Of a stretch of 64,000 bases of DNA, positions 63,792 through 64,000 are shown in pieces. A program made the translations under genes and the position numbers. The first letter of the stretch is position 1, and each line of letters starts with the position of its first letter. The notes under the pieces were generated by a model. The model was given only the letters and a program-made list of their open reading frames with translations. It did no database searches and was not told the DNA's origin. The stretch comes from UBA1479 sp040218445 (GTDB lineage: Bacteria; Pseudomonadota; Alphaproteobacteria; Rhodospirillales; Casp-alpha2). The stretch spans positions 1 through 64,000 of the forward strand of contig JAVJRK010000010.1 in the NCBI GenBank assembly GCA_040218445.1. The letters run 5' to 3'.

Positions 63792-64000
63792 CTATGCCCA
63801 GGCGGCCTCGGTCAGGCCCAGTTGGCGTTTCAGACCGTCAATATCGCCCAGCACCCAAAGGCTTTGGATTTGGCCGTCCGCGATATCGAAAAACGCGGCG
63901 CCATGCCAATGCAGGGCCTTGCCCGTCGCGGCGACACCGAAGAAATCCCCCTGATGGATGCCTTCGAAATACATCTTGGCCGCGACCCGCCCGCCATCGA
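63792..64000 (-). CDS. SnoaL-like / ester cyclase family protein, C-terminal part (partial)
   Basis: The last 69 residues of a minus-strand gene whose start is beyond the window. The visible end (GIHQGDFFGVAATGKALHWHG, FFDIADGQIQSLWVLGDIDGLKRQLG) has the pattern of SnoaL-type NTF2-fold proteins, small polyketide-cyclase relatives. The frame continues through 63974, where an internal Met occurs. The function cannot be assigned. Confidence 0.75.
   Translation of the reverse strand, partial: DGGRVAAKMYFEGIHQGDFFGVAATGKALHWHGAAFFDIADGQIQSLWVLGDIDGLKRQLGLTEAAWA

Noticed and set aside
1..64000. CRISPR arrays, tRNA genes, insertion sequences, prophage or toxin-antitoxin genes
   Set aside because: I looked for regularly spaced repeats, tRNA T-loop (GGTTCGA) contexts with CCA ends, transposase motifs and small paired genes and found no supportable case.

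Overview
This is a stretch of high-GC chromosome from an alphaproteobacterium, most likely a Rhodospirillales-like marine or soil lineage. The evidence is the 16S rRNA 5' end with an alphaproteobacterial rrn leader, and a set of genes typical of this class: FlaF next to flagellin, DUF4167, DUF1178, DUF1476 (the F1-ATPase zeta inhibitor), a PutR-type Lrp regulator divergent from putA, and separate purS/purQ/purL. The window is about 60 protein genes packed at high density. I see no tRNA, insertion sequence, prophage, CRISPR array or integrase.

Layout. 1-995: the start of a 16S rRNA gene (minus strand), its leader and a near-consensus rrn promoter, then a divergent regulatory region. 996-3561: M23 peptidase, alpha/beta hydrolase and ABM monooxygenase. 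3571-7618: flaF, flagellin and clpB with a possible heat-shock promoter. 7789-9353: MOSC protein and DUF4167 protein. 9692-21079: a long minus-strand core block reading lysC, ptsP, RodZ-like HTH protein, ispG, hisS, hemA, prfA, prmC. 21236-28944: ubiG, a membrane histidine kinase, a beta-hydroxyacid dehydrogenase, small conserved proteins, a LysR/TauD-family dioxygenase pair and a secreted protein of unknown function. 29006-36358: OmpA-like porin, nitrilase-like amidase, grxC, comF, two methyltransferases, sfsA, map, radC. 36397-47123: DUF2062, a class III nucleotide cyclase, MFS transporter, flavin reductase, putA/putR, a solute-binding-domain histidine kinase and an acid-ceramidase-like hydrolase. 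47277-63663: a purine block (purB, purC, purS, purQ, then purL), with purQ and purL separated by about 6 kb of membrane, PilZ, MmgE/PrpD, TauD and rhomboid genes; then bolA-grxD and ahpC-ahpF. A partial SnoaL-like gene runs off the right end.

How the genes work together. The translation/isoprenoid/tetrapyrrole block couples histidyl-tRNA synthetase, release factor 1 and its methylase with glutamyl-tRNA reductase, so this organism can probably make 5-aminolevulinate from Glu-tRNA (C5 route) rather than only by the ALA synthase route usual in Alphaproteobacteria. PurC, PurS, PurQ, PurL and PurB cover three steps of purine synthesis. BolA, GrxD, AhpC and AhpF form a redox/iron/peroxide block. 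PutA lacks a DNA-binding domain and is paired with its own Lrp-family regulator.

I did not find a clearly new multi-gene system. The observations most worth checking are the GluTR gene in an alphaproteobacterial context, a nested symmetric operator between putA and putR, a perfect GntR/FadR-type palindrome overlapping the promoter of the TauD-MmgE/PrpD operon, a CRP-like site upstream of flagellin, the noncanonical class III cyclase, and the acid-ceramidase-like hydrolase. Regulatory calls come from reading the sequence by eye and are less certain than the gene calls.
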